The notes: a model not told the origin generated them from the letters alone. 64,000 nt of DNA from Fremontodendron californicum (GCA_030761205.1 JAULJL010000011.1:16854501-16918500), one strand, 5' to 3'; numbered from the stretch's first letter, positions 25,638-36,822 are shown. Numbers and translations: made by a program.

Positions 25638-25860
25638 TTTGTAGGCTGCTATTGTGCCCTACCTGATTTGTAGGCTACCATTGTGCCTTACCGGATTTGT
25701 AGGTTGCCATTGTGCCCTACCGTATTTGTAGGCTGCTATTATGCCCTACCAGATTGTAGGAGCCTTCGTGCCCTACCAGTTTGTAGGAGCTTTCGAGCCC
25801 TACCGGTTTGTAGGAGCTTTCGAGCCCTACCGATTTGTAGGAGTCTATGGACCCTACCGG
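25638..25860. repeat. 29/27-bp tandem repeat, eight copies
   Basis: Units begin tttgtagg and contain gccctacc; starts fall near 25638, 25667, 25696, 25725, 25753, 25780, 25807 and 25834. The first four units are 29 bp with ggctgctattg; the last ones are 27 bp with agctttcga, which suggests stepwise expansion of two variants. Confidence 0.85.
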
Positions 25861-26321
25861 ATGTTATAGTTGTTTGTGATGTTGGATAGGAACATCAAGG
25901 TGATATTAGTTAATATGAGTTGCGAGTCTTTTCCATAGACTTTACTAATCCTACGTTTGCTCACTGGGTCCGTATGACTCACCCTTTAGTTGTTTTTCTT
26001 TTTCAGATACTGATCGACCTGGTCCCTCATCTGCCCCGTTAGCTTAGCTCGTGACCGATAGTCGGTTAGCATGGCATACCGTTTTGATGAGGTAATCCAT
26101 TGCTTGATGGAGGAGCCGTGCACAATCACCTAGTGATGTCATATATTATTTTGTTTATGTATGTTGTATTATGTGTGATGTAGTTATCCAATCGGAGATT
26201 GAGATTGTTGTCTGTGTTTTGGTATTGTATATATATGTGCATCATGGTTCACTTTGTACGTCTGCTGCGGGACATCTTGGTTACTCCCTAGTTGGAGGTG
26301 TCCTAACCGGGATGTCATGTG

Positions 26322-26346
26322 TTATTATTATTATTATTATTATTAT
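26322..26346. repeat. (att)n microsatellite
   Basis: About eight att units inside solo LTR K, close to its 3' end. Confidence 0.9.
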
Positions 26347-27518
26347 ACATATTTTGCTGGTTCGGTAACACCCCATATCGGGCGAGGTCATGTCGAAATT
26401 TCGTTAGGTAGATAAATGGCTAAGGCTTCGGAGGCAAGGCACATACTTGTCTCTGGCCGGTCACACTCCCGGATTTGGGATGTGACAATTTCTACCCTAC
26501 CTGCAGATCAACTCATCCTAATAAATGAATATGAAACATGTGTCATTCAATCCATGTCTAACACTAAACACTTTATATCTAGTTGTATTTAGGTTAACAA
26601 ATCAATCTAATTGGTGGCCAATCAATTAGAAGCATTAAGAACAAGATTGAACAAACAACTCAACAAACCATTAAATCAAGCTAGAGAGAGAAAGTAAATT
26701 CAAACTACATGTTGAGTTCCGTTGAAATCCTAGTAAAATAAATTTAGTTCATGATAATTAATGAAAACAAATATTCAAGTAGTTTCACCATCATAAACAA
26801 CACAAGAAAAATAAAGAAGAGAAAAGAGAAAACTAAGGGTGTCAATTCTTGAGTCTTCAATCTTCACCAATCTTTGAATTTTCTTGAAATCTTTTGATGG
26901 CAACTATCCTCTTGAGAGAATTAGGTTTTTAGAACTCTAATCCCCCTTATTTTAGCCTTAAAGAGTCCTATTTAAAGTGTCTAAGGCCCCTAGAGTCCGA
27001 AACTTCACGTGGAAGCAAACCAGGTAAGCATCAGGTTTTTAATTTTTTTCCTGTGTTTCGGCACCGTGGCCCTGACCTTCTGGTTGGCCGCCTACTGGTT
27101 TTGTCGTCTTCCCGAACTTCGTTATCTAATTTGGATGAGCAAATCTTGTCCGATTTTGAAAAATAAAATACCGTTGGAAATGTATGGAAGTCAGATTCAA
27201 AAGTCAAGAAGGAAGTTTTTTGAAATAAAGATTTAAGATCATGTTTTTCTTGAAACAAGCTCCGGAGGTCGAATCTGCCTGCTTGTTGCTTTGCACCGTT
27301 TTTCATCGTTTTGCACCCCGAAGCTCCAGATGACCTTGGACCTATAAAAACACATAAATAATAACTAAATAACTATTTTAAACATAAAATAGATAAATAC
27401 AAAAATACAAAAATAAAAGAACATCTAAAACTAATCAAATCCTAATAAAAGCCTCAAAGACTTAGCCAATTTAAATGCATAAAAAGTGGCAAAATAACTA
27501 TATTTCTTAGAGTTATCA

Positions 27519-27960
27519 GTTAGGGACATTTTTGTCCTATTATAGATGTATTTAAAGGGTTGGTCTGCATATTAACTCATGGGTCGATTTAAATCCGTAT
27601 CTGACCCGTTCGATAAAAATAATTTTATTTTTTTATTTTTAAATGATGTATTTAAAGCGGTTGGTCTACACATTAACTTGTGGCTCGATTTAAGATCTAT
27701 ATTCGACCAGCACGGTAAAAAGGTTTAAAAAAAAGTATTTTATTAATTTATTTTGAAATGATGTATTTAAAGGGGTTGGTACGCATGTTGACTCGCGGGT
27801 CAATTTAGGATCCGTACTCGACCCATTCGGGAAAAATAATTAAAAAAATTTATTTTATTAATTATTTTATGTTTTTTTTTTAAATGATGTATTTAAAGAG
27901 GTTGGTCTGCACTCTGCACGTTGAGTCACAGGTCGATTTAGGATCTATACATGACCCAGA
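27519..27960. repeat. Degenerate tandem repeat, four units of 100-126 bp
   Basis: The stretch lies between the Athila array and element F. Units start with gatgtatttaaag (27545, 27645, 27760, 27886) and contain ggttggt, a tcgattta segment and gacccg. An AT-rich linker of variable length follows each. No coding potential is visible. It may be part of an older, unrecognised element that received both neighbours. Confidence 0.7.
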
Positions 27961-28866
27961 TGTGAACCCATGGGGTTGAACCCTATGAACCCACTAACAA
28001 TTTTGGATACCTAACCTAGAAAAGCCAAGATTCAGGCAATGAAAACTTAAACCCAGTGAAATCCTACTTCAAAGAACCTAGTTAAGCTAAGCTAGCTAGA
28101 CCCCAAGAATGCTTGTTTCAAGAACCTAAGTTTGAAGGTGTTGAACGCCAAAAAGTAGAATTCTTTGATAAGTTCTAAGTTCTTTCAAGAACTAAAAGAG
28201 AAAGCTCTCACTGAATAAAATCAGACTTAATTGATCAGAAGATAGTTGAAGTAGGCAGCTAAGACATATATTTATAGCCTCCCTACAATAAGCTTAATCA
28301 GCTAACCTAATAATCCTAGTAAAAGTGCAAGTACTTGGCAGCCAAGGACTCTTCTCCTAATTACATGAGTATTCGGCCAAGCACTCCCAATCCCCTTAGA
28401 AATGCTTTGGTCTACTAGCCTTAATCTACTAAGCAATAATATGTAAAATATGGGCTGAACATGCTCAAGCCCAATCCTAAATAATTAAAAGATGTCCATG
28501 TTACATAATATAGACCCAAATGCCTAAGTAATTATAAGACTTAAAATAAGCTCAAATAAGCCCTCTCTTAGGAGCCACATCATTAAATGAAATGGTCCCC
28601 ACGATTTCCATGTCAATTAATGAATGAAAGAAAGAATAGACCCACTTCTTTAAAAATGATGCCGCCACTTGTAAACCCTTTTTAATGTGCCACCTTGTGT
28701 TCTTGAATCACATGGACCAAACTTGGATGCAAGCCCATCTTGCATGTTGAAACCTTTTTTGAATAACTTGTAACATGGCCCAAGTGAATTCCACCCATTC
28801 TTTATCTTCTTGGATCTTGGCCCATATAGAAATTGCCATGGGATTGGGCCATCTTGGATCCTATCA
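27961..28866 (-). mobile_element. F: 3' LTR, 906 bp
   Basis: The minus strand starts TGATAGGATCC at 28866 and ends with the complement of tgtgaaccc at 27961. Its 3' part is repeated at 30082-30432. The tract upstream (GAGGAAAAAAGGAA on the minus strand) is a good polypurine tract. Confidence 0.8.
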
Positions 28867-29330
28867 TTCCTTTTTTCCTCGAAAATATTCGCCCTTGAAT
28901 CTTAGCCTTGTGTGTGAGAATAACAGCGCTAGGTACTAAATCAAGGTGATGTGCAATGCCTCTTATGCGTGGCAACCCATCTTGTATCTTCTTCGAAAAA
29001 AAATCCTCAACATCCTCCAACAAAGAAGTAGTCAAAATAGGAAGAGATTGGTTAGGGGTATCAAGAATAATAACCTCACTCTCCTTTGCATCAAGAAAAA
29101 AATTCTCAAATTCTTTGTTTTCCTCGGTAGGAATTATCTCTTTTTCCACTAATGGCTCCTCTCTTACTTCTTCAATTTCAGCCACCACTTTTTTTCTTTT
29201 CCACTTTCTTTTTGAGTCTCTTTTTCCTCTTGTAGCTCCACTTGTTTTTCAGCCACCTCTATTTTGTTTTCACTCTTTTTTGTTCTCTATCTTTCTTCCC
29301 CTTGTTGCACAAATTTTACAAACAATAAGG
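28867..29330 (-). pseudogene. F: remnant of gypsy pol, protease-RT linker
   Basis: The minus-strand frame starting at 29188 reads a charged linker and then DGLPRIRGIAHHLDLVPSA. This resembles the conserved LPP-RGIEHQIDLVPGA block that precedes reverse transcriptase in plant chromoviruses. Upstream, in a shifted frame, is a lysine/glutamate-rich stretch (EKQVELQEEKETQKES) typical of the same region. The frame runs into the 3' LTR straight after this block, so all downstream enzyme domains are deleted. The match is by recognition, not alignment. Confidence 0.6.
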
Positions 29331-30060
29331 TGAACTTTTTCATCTCTTGCAGAGCCTGCTTTACTTCGTCGCCATATGTGAGAGATATCTTAAAGTTGCT
29401 GCAAAACAACTTAGGTTAGTAAAAAAAATATGAATGTCGATTCTTTCCTCTTCTTTTCAATCTTTTTCGAATTTTTTTTCATCTTTTTCTATTCGAACAC
29501 TTTTCTTTCATTTTTTTTAATGAGACTTTTTGTGATTTTCTTGAAATCTCGGATGACTTTCTTTTTTCTTTCTTTAGACTGTTCGAATGCCCCTCTCAAA
29601 TCTTGATTTTTTTTTGAGAACGGATCAAGAAAAGTCAAGAACAACTAAGAACGAATTTTTAATAGATCAAGAACGCAAGAAGCAGATTTTTGATCTATAC
29701 CAACTTCCAAGAACGAAACCCCAAACGAAACTGCCTAAAAGCTATAACCACAAGACAATAATGCCTAAAGCTATAACCCCAAGACAAGAATGCCTAAAAC
29801 CCCAAAATCTTGTTACTGATTTTACATAGCATCTAAACCAACTCCCAAGAATGAAACCCCAAACGAGACTGCCTAAAAACTATAACCTAGGGCAAGAATA
29901 CCTAAAGCTATAACCCCAAGACAAGAATGCATGAAACCCAAAAATCTTGTTATTAATAAAAAAGATATCACCCTAAACCCTGCAATATGGTAAAGAGGAT
30001 AAAAAGATGTACCCAAAACCCAATGCAAGAAGTAACAGGATAAATGACTTGATTGGAACC
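29331..30060 (-). other. F: non-coding internal remainder with 134-bp duplication
   Basis: No recognisable protein. A segment starting accaactt/ctcccaagaa (29698 and about 29832) is tandemly duplicated with a period of about 134 bp and contains smaller repeats of ctataaccccaagacaagaa. Confidence 0.6.
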
Positions 30061-30076
30061 CTAAGCTCTGATACCA
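30061..30076 (-). other. Primer-binding site of F (initiator tRNA-Met type)
   Basis: The minus strand reads TGGTATCAGAGCTTAG, five bases after the LTR end at 30082. TGGTATCAGAGC is the standard plant site complementary to initiator tRNA-Met, used by copia elements and chromoviruses. Confidence 0.85.
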
Positions 30077-30081
30077 AATGA

Positions 30082-30432
30082 TGTCAACCCGTGGGGTTGA
30101 ACCCACTAACAATTTAGGATACCTAATCCAGAAAAGCCAAGATTCAGGCAATGAAAACTTAAACCCAGTGAAATCCTATTTCAAATAACCTAGATAAGCT
30201 AAGCTAGCTAGACCCCAAGAACGCTTGTTTCAAGAACCTAAGTTTGAAGGTGTTGAACGCCACAAAGAAGAATTCTTTGATAAGTTCTAAGTTCTTTTAA
30301 GGACTAAAAGAGAAAACTCTCACTGAATAAAATCAGACTTAATTGATCAAAAGATAATTGAAGTAGGCGGCTAAGACATATATTTATAGCCTCCCTACAA
30401 TAACCCTAATAAGCTAACCTAATAACCCTAGT
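30082..30432 (-). mobile_element. F: 5' LTR, 3' part only
   Basis: It matches 27961-28320 of the 3' LTR and stops at ctagt, where element B begins. The remainder should lie on the far side of B, outside the window. Confidence 0.8.
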
Positions 30433-31189
30433 TGTCGCAACTCTTTTAGGAGGGTCCTAAGAAATCTGCCTCGTCGCGGGGACAAATCGGCCCATTTGTT
30501 AAAGGAGTGTGACATTGGAAAAAATAGAGGAAAAGACGACTTAATTCTTCTAAATTAAAGGTTGAGGGTATGAAAATGACCTCAAAAAAGAAATGGAGTC
30601 ACCACCAATCTTTTTTTGCTAGGTGTGATCGGCCACTTATTAAAACCAGTTTTGAAATATTTTAAAATTAATTAAAACATTTTAAAACCAATTCTGAAAT
30701 CTGCGCTTTGAACCAGAGAAAACAAGTGCGGGTTCGGGAGTCAGCTACGTGTAAGAAAGGATTAGCACCCCCACAACTCCTGTAAAAAATGGTACCTTAT
30801 TAGTCATGTGTTATCTCGGATCTTGGTGAAAATTCGGTTTTAGATTTGGTATTTAAAAATAATTCGTATTAAAAAAAATAATCCTATTTTGTTCGAAAAT
30901 GATCCAAAATTTATTATTGCAAAAATTTTCTATATTCCCCGGCAAACCGATAATATATAGATTTTTTATTGTTTTTGAAAATTCTCTACATCATCCTCTT
31001 TTTAAAAGGGTATTCTTTCATTAATATAGTTGATGAAGACTCCCCGGCAACCCGGAGGAGAATTCATGAATTATAATAACTCGGGGATATTGCCTTATTT
31101 ATTAAAAAATATCAATTTTCAAAAAGTTGAATGATCATAAATGTACAATTTATCATTACAACATGAATGTATAACATGCATAATAAACA

Positions 31190-32125
31190 TGGCATGGAAA
31201 GCAATTTATTATGACATGACAAAATTTAAATGACATAGCCAAAGGAATAAATGGCATGGAATATGAAACAAAGACATGGCATATGAATGACATGGCGCAT
31301 GAATGGACGACATGGCATAAACTAAATGACATGACGTATGAATGAATGAATGAATGATATGTCATGTGAATGACATGGCACATAAATGAATGATATGGCA
31401 TGACTTGGAATGTGCATGAATGATATGGCGTATGCATAAATGAGATGACATAATCTAGATGACATGGCATGTGAATGGATGACATTGCACATGGATGACA
31501 TGGCACATGAATGACTTGGCATATGGATGAAATGACATGGCATGTCAATAGATGACATGGCATATGAATGAAATGGCATGTGAGTGAAGGACATGGCATA
31601 ATGTAGATGACATGGCATGTGAATCAATGACATGGCATAATCTACATGACATGGCATGTGAATGGATGACATGGCATATGAATGAATGACATGGCGTAAA
31701 CTAAATGAAATGGCATGTGAATGGATGACATGGCATATGAATAAATGACATGGCATGTCAATGGATGGCATGACATATGAATGACATGGCATGTGAATAA
31801 ATGATATGGCATAATCTAGATGACATGGCATGTGAATGGATGACATGACCTATGAATGACATGGCATGTGAATAGATGACAAGGCTCATGGATGGATGAC
31901 ATGGCATTTGAATGACATGGCACATGAATAAATGACATGGCATACAAATGAATGACATGGCATAATCTAGATGACATGACATGTGAATGGATGACATGGC
32001 ACATGAATGACATGGCATAAACTAAATGACATGACATATGGATGAATGACATGGCATGTGAATGGATGACATGGCATATGGATGAATGACATGGCATGTG
32101 AATGAGTGACATGGCATGCTAGGAA
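31190..32125. repeat. gacatggcat minisatellite in LTR of B
   Basis: About 0.9 kb of repeated units of roughly 22-27 bp built from gacatggcat, gtgaatg and atgaatgaatg. The other Tat LTRs have a degenerate, non-homogenised version at the equivalent position (for example 4300-4750 and 45780-46180), so B shows an expansion and homogenisation of an ancestral repeat zone. Long minus-strand frames across it are repeat artefacts. Confidence 0.88.
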
Positions 32126-34439
32126 AAATCTAATTATGGCAACATGAATATAAAATGACATCAACTTGGAATATTCTGGACATAGAGTTTTCATGTGAGG
32201 AATCATACAAATAGTATATATCGAAAAATATTACCACACTCTTCGACAAACCTGGCAAAGCTTGGAAAATATTTCTTTCTTATGACATTTATATGATTCC
32301 GAATAAAACAAAATCTAATATCTTTCAATTTCATAAACACGTGCTTTGAACAATTTCCTAACCTTTCGAGAAACTCGACAAAGATTAGGAACTAATTCTC
32401 GCCAAATGTTTAGGAAATCGAAACACACATTTTATGTCAAATCAAAATGAAAAAAAAAAATTAAAATACAATGCATGAAGATGTATTTCTTCCTTGAAGT
32501 AAGGACATCCGTATACCTAAAAAGGTATCCGACTACCTTTGGAAGAGACTTAAATCGGATTTTCAAAAGCGAAAGACTTTGGGCTCGGATTTAAAAAAAA
32601 ACATTGGAATTTGTTTGGATGAAAAAGGCCTCATGGCCGAACCCTCTTTTTAAAAGGCTCTATTTTCCAAGTTTTGAAATTCGAGTTGACCACGGTTGAC
32701 CCAACTTTTATAAAATCAAAATTTATTATTGAAATAACTTGGAAATTAACCTAAGACAGTAACCAATGTCCCAAATCAGCCCCCTCTTAATATCCTAACA
32801 AAAACATAAAATTATTAGTTCTTAAAAACAATTCTGACTCTCACAGGTAGTTTTGAAAACCTATTTTTTTGCCCATCTAAAAAATTTTAGAAACATCTGT
32901 AAAAATTAGGGTAGACCTAGTTCATGTTGATATCCATGGGAAAAAATCATCTTAATTTTTGGACCAAGGACACCATGACCGAATTTTACCAAAATCAAGA
33001 CAGTGAGTTAAAAACTGCTTTGTCAAAATACATTTTTTCAACAATGATAAAAAAATCTAAATATCTTGCGAAAAATATTATGGCATCCTCTAAATGACTA
33101 CTGCATGTGATAAAAAAATCATTTTATTTGACCATGGATGAGTAGTAAAAAAATCACAAAGTCAGAATACCCAATCTAAACTATCACTCTCTCAACTAGT
33201 AGAGGCAAAGGGTTTTTGGCTTGAGATCATTGGTTGATCTTGGCCAAAAACCTAGTTGAAATGTCATGAAATGCATGATTTTACAACCCACAATCACATG
33301 ACAATAGATAAATCATGAGCGAAAAATATGAAGACAACCAAGCAAGCAAGCAATATCAAACAATAACAAGCACAAGAACATTCTTCAAGTTTCGGCTAAT
33401 GCAAAAAACATGTAAGAAAATTTTCCAACTTGGTTATTTGATAAAGAATGAAGAATAAAGGATAGAAAACCTTTTTATTCAACAAAAAGTTAACAAATCA
33501 CATGAACAAAAAGAGAAGAAAAAGAATCACAATATCAAAGAAAAACATTAAAGAAAAAGAAGGGAGGTGATAGCTACCTAGCTATTGCTTTCCAAATCAA
33601 GATTGCCAAATTTTTCTCCTCTCCTCTCCTCTCTTTTCTTTTTCTTCTTCATTTTCTCTCAAGAGTGAAATGCCTTAATAGAAAAAATGAATCGTCCCCT
33701 CTTTCAAGAGATTTTTAGCTAACCTTATTTTTTCAAAAATGGTGTAGAGAGCTTTAAAAGTGTAGAGAATAGTCAATATGAAAAAAAATAAGAAGAAGAA
33801 AACCCTTTAACAAAAGCTGGCCGGCTGTCTCTAAAAAAATTGGTATGGGAATTTTATTTTTGGCCTTTGTCATGCATCCCATGCTCATCCAACATCCTTT
33901 GCCACATGGCTAAAAAATGTTCCCCCTAGCATAGTGTTTTCCTTAAAAATAGGGTTCTTATCCCTTATTTGCATGATGCTTTCCTTAAAAATAGGGTTTC
34001 CTAGCCTTCCACTGGCCAACAATGCCACCTAGATTATTCTTGTCTCCTTGTCTCTACAAAATATCTAGGCCACTTGTCAAGATCATATGGCCTCCTATTA
34101 AAATATCTTCCTAGGTGGCATTTTTAATCCTATTTGTCATCAACTTATAGCCTTCACATGCTCTTCACATGGCTTTGCAATTTGGAGACCTCCCTTTGGC
34201 CAAAAATGCCCTGTACGCAAAGTAGGGGAGAAGCTTGTCCTTTTAAAAATGTCATCTTGCTATTCAAAATTGGCCATTTGATCCATGATGATCACACACG
34301 CTCCCTTTGATCAGCTGCTGGTTAAAAATAGCCTGGAGATTTCCAGGCCATTCATATTTTTTTTATTTGCAAAATGGCCCTTTTTGCTTTCTTCGATAAC
34401 ATTATATTTTGGCCCCCAAACTTATTTTAATTGCAAATG

Positions 34440-35200
34440 GACCCCAATTTCAAAATTTTCTTTTCCAATTCATCCCATCCAATATAAATCTCTGTTCTGT
34501 AGGTTTTCATATTTTTTCAAGTTCGGATTCTATTTTTCTCGAATTTTCTCTAAAGTTTCGGTTAGTGCCTTCCAAACCTTGTCTTTTTCCAAATGAGCTC
34601 CGATTTTGAATTTTTCTTCAACAATACCTTCCACAAAATATAAAACTCAGACTGGAAGTTTTCATAATTTTCTGAGCTCGTTTCTTATTTTTCCCGAAAT
34701 TTTCTTTTGGAGTTTCACGTTAGTGCACCCGAACTTTGCCTTTATTTCATTTGAACTCCAATTCTAGATTTTTCTTATGCAATACCTACCAAAAATATAA
34801 AACTAAGGTCTGTAAGTTTTCATATTTTTTCGAGCTCGTTTCCTATTTTTCCCAAAATTTTCTCTTGGAATTTCAGGTTAGTGCACCCGAGCTTTGCCTT
34901 TTTTTATTTGAGCTTCGATTTTGGATTTTTCTTCTCCTATGCCTTCCAAAAAATACAAAACTCACATATGAAAGTTTTCATATTTTCTTGAGCTCGTTTC
35001 CTATTTTTCGCAGAATTTTCTCTTGGAATTTCGGGTTAGTGCAACCAAACTTTGCCTTTTTTTTATTTGAGCTCCGATTCTGAATTTTTCTTCTTCAATC
35101 CCTTCCATTTAACATAAACTCAGATCTGGAGGTTTTCGTAAGTTTTTTGAGCTCGGATTCTATTTTTCTCGGATTTCCAAGATTGCCCTTTAACCTCTGA
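34440..35200 (-). repeat. About 158-bp monomer array in LTR of B, five copies
   Basis: Phasing on the ctattttt motif gives positions near 34528, 34681, 34839, 34997 and 35158, with steps of 153-161 bp. Each unit has gttttcat, gagctcg and a gcacccgaactttgcc-type segment. Confidence 0.75.
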
Positions 35201-35698
35201 AACCTCGATTTTACTCAAAACGGGTCTGATTTTTGGATTTTCTTTTTCCACTACCTTTTTTATATATTGAATTGAAGTTGGTCCGAAAATGCCCAATTTT
35301 TACGATCGAATTCCTCTCCGATTTAGTTTTCCCCTTTTCAACATTGGGAATTTTTATCGTTTTTTCGTTTTTCCTCCAACCGACTCTTCCTTGGGATCCA
35401 TTTCAAACCGAGACTTGGGATTTTTTGTTTGCTTATCCTTTATCAATTGGGGGCTTCAATTTCACCGAATAGGGCCATCTCTGCAATTTTCCCCAAAAAT
35501 ATGAATTTTCCTATTTATTAATTAAATCCTTATTTTCCTTTTTCTCTTCAAACCAATTCTTCTTTAACTTCGCGTCAATATTGGACCTTCCAATATCTGT
35601 AGTTACTAATCTTATTCCATTTAGGACCTTCAATTTCGTCCAATTTGATCGTTCCCGCACTTTTCCCTAAATTTGTGCAATTAGGTATTCCCTACACT

Positions 35699-36050
35699 GA
35701 ATTTTTGCAATCGATCTTTCAAACTCTATATATTTCGTTGTAGACCTTCGGTTATCAAAATTCCTTCACCATTGTTCAATTCAACTTCGAATCTTGATTT
35801 TGATTGAGAGTTGACTTTTTGTGGTTGACTTTTATGGGGTTGACTTTTTATGTTGACCTCCAAAATGAATTGAATTTTTGCAATCAGTCTTTCAAACTCT
35901 ATATCTTTCGTTGTAGACCTTCGATTATCAAAATTCCTTCACCATTGTTCAATTCAACTTCGAACCTTGATTTTGACTGAGAGTTGACTTTTTGGGGTTG
36001 CCTTTTTTGAGGTTAATTTTTTCCGAGTTGACTTTTATGTTGACCTCTGA
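35699..36050 (-). repeat. About 176-bp tandem duplication with W-box cores, U3 of B
   Basis: The segment from gaatttttgcaatc to gagttgacttttt occurs twice (35699-35822 and 35875-35992). Between and after the copies lie TTGACT/TTGACC cores at 35811, 35825, 35840, 35853, 35973, 35984, 36028 and 36040. B thus carries twice the W-box density of the other LTRs. Confidence 0.7.
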
Positions 36051-36161
36051 AATGAAGTCTTGGAGACCTATCTGTGGAATGGTGGAAGTTCTTTGCGTTC
36101 AGAGAAGTTTCAAGGAGAATTTGCCCGGTTTAGGGGGCTCGAACAAAATTAGGTGTCTACA

Positions 36162-36177
36162 GTTGCCCCTATTTAAC
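36162..36177 (-). other. Polypurine tract of element B
   Basis: The minus strand reads GTTAAATAGGGGCAAC directly before the 3' LTR start. The GGGG-containing tract is where plus-strand synthesis would be primed. Confidence 0.7.
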
Positions 36178-36333
36178 TATTGCTGAGAATCAGAAATCAG
36201 GCAAAGATAAAATACACAATAATTTTTTCCGACTAGTGAAATCACTTGTGCAGGATAAGAGAGAGAATTTTCTTTATTTTTTATTCATTATTTTGATTTT
36301 TTCATTTTTTTAACTGTAAATAAAAGGATTTGT
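36178..36333 (-). other. B: short unique stretch upstream of polypurine tract
   Basis: AT-rich DNA with no recognised gene, between the repeat arrays of B's 3' untranslated region and its polypurine tract. Confidence 0.4.
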
Positions 36334-36822
36334 CCTTAAATTGAGTTCCTTGACTAATCAAGGCTCGACTCATCTTAAGGAAACAAGTTCGATTTGCCAG
36401 AGAAGACAATACCTCCGCGGGAGTCCCGGGGCCTTATCTTATGTTGGAGTGAAATTATATGAATGGCATATGTCAGGATATTTCACCGAACTCCCCGACA
36501 ACTCGACAGATCTTTAGAAAAATATCTTTTCACATGACATGTATATAATTTTGGGATAAAATCATATTTTTCGAAAAAAGATAGAAATTTTTTTCCTTAA
36601 ATTAAGTTCCCTGACTAATCAAGGCTCGACCCGTCTTAAGGAAACGAGTTAATTTGCAAGAGAAGACAATACCTCGGCGGAAGTCCCGAGGCCTTATCTT
36701 ATCTTGGTGTGAAATTATATGAATGACATGTGTCAGGATATCGAACTCCCCGGCAAACCCAGCAGAGCTAAAGAAAATCTTTTCACATGACATGTATATA
36801 ATTTTGGGATGAAATTATATTT
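36334..36822 (-). repeat. 261-bp tandem duplication in 3' region of B
   Basis: Two copies start at ccttaaatt(g/a)agttcc (36334 and 36595). They contain ctgactaatcaaggctcgac, a ggaagtcccg(a/g)ggcctt segment and end in atgtatataattttggga. This is one of several unrelated arrays stacked between B's internal region and its 3' LTR. Confidence 0.8.

Larger units (their letters stand above)
23588..26487 (+). mobile_element. Element K: solo LTR of another gypsy family, 2900 bp
   Basis: It begins TGTAAGACCC and ends GGATGTGACA, with attt(t/c) on both sides (23583-23587 and 26488-26492; one mismatch in five). Nothing inside resembles gag or pol, and the middle LTR of C shows the empty site, so this is most likely a solo LTR. 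The ends and GC-richer content recall chromovirus LTRs (Tekay/Del type), but without an internal region the family is uncertain, and so is the plus orientation. It holds a 29-bp tandem array and a short (att)n run. Confidence 0.72.
8165..27518 (-). mobile_element. Element C: Athila-like tandem LTR-gag-LTR-gag-LTR array
   Basis: Three direct LTR copies (8165-9421, 17654-19177, 23125-27518) alternate with two similar internal domains on the minus strand. The middle LTR serves as the 5' LTR of one unit and the 3' LTR of the next, the pattern expected from unequal recombination between elements or sister copies. Both internal domains encode only gag and protease and are about 3.9 kb once insertions are removed; RT, RNase H and integrase are absent. 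The array is interrupted by solo LTR I (11218-15510) and solo LTR K (23588-26487), and its left end by element G. The right flank gttag (27519-27523) should be one TSD copy; the other lies outside the window. Confidence 0.8.
23125..27518 (-). mobile_element. C: right LTR, interrupted by solo LTR K
   Basis: The two halves, 23125-23587 and 26488-27518, join to about 1.49 kb matching the middle LTR. The minus-strand start TGATAACTCT is at 27518 and the end lies at 23125. The rejoined site matches 18091-18135, which has no insertion. Confidence 0.82.
27961..30432 (-). mobile_element. Element F: short chromovirus-like LTR derivative
   Basis: On the minus strand: partial 5' LTR (30432-30082), initiator-Met-type primer-binding site, an internal region of only about 1.2 kb, a purine-rich tract and a 3' LTR (28866-27961). 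Complete chromoviruses have internal regions of several kilobases, so RT, RNase H, integrase and most of gag are missing. The 5' LTR is cut at ctagt (30428-30432) by element B; the intact LTR copy shows the same site undisturbed near 28320. Confidence 0.8.
30433..36161 (-). mobile_element. Element B: complete 3' LTR (Tat/Ogre type), 5729 bp
   Basis: The minus strand starts TGTAGACACC at 36161 and ends TTGCGACA at 30433. It is preceded in sense order by a purine tract (AGGGGCAAC), so this is the 3' LTR. It shares the general plan of the other Tat LTRs (W-box cluster, monomer array, repeat zone, GC-rich island) but differs in sequence throughout and forms a separate subfamily, with aggagggtcc and a cgtcgcgggg-like segment near its end. 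It is the longest LTR here, and its arrays are expanded. Confidence 0.87.

Noticed and set aside
30061..30076. tRNA gene suggested by a tRNA-like 3' sequence
   Set aside because: Only the segment complementary to the tRNA 3' end is present; there is no cloverleaf. It is a primer-binding site beside an LTR.
31156..32206. Several long overlapping minus-strand open frames with repeated MPCH/MSFIHMPCH peptides
   Set aside because: They come from the gacatggcat minisatellite, which lacks stops in several frames at once. No start context, domain or conserved frame.
34285..35083. Overlapping plus-strand frames of 66-115 codons
   Set aside because: They lie in the 158-bp monomer array of LTR B, antisense to the element, with phenylalanine-rich low-complexity content from T-rich DNA.
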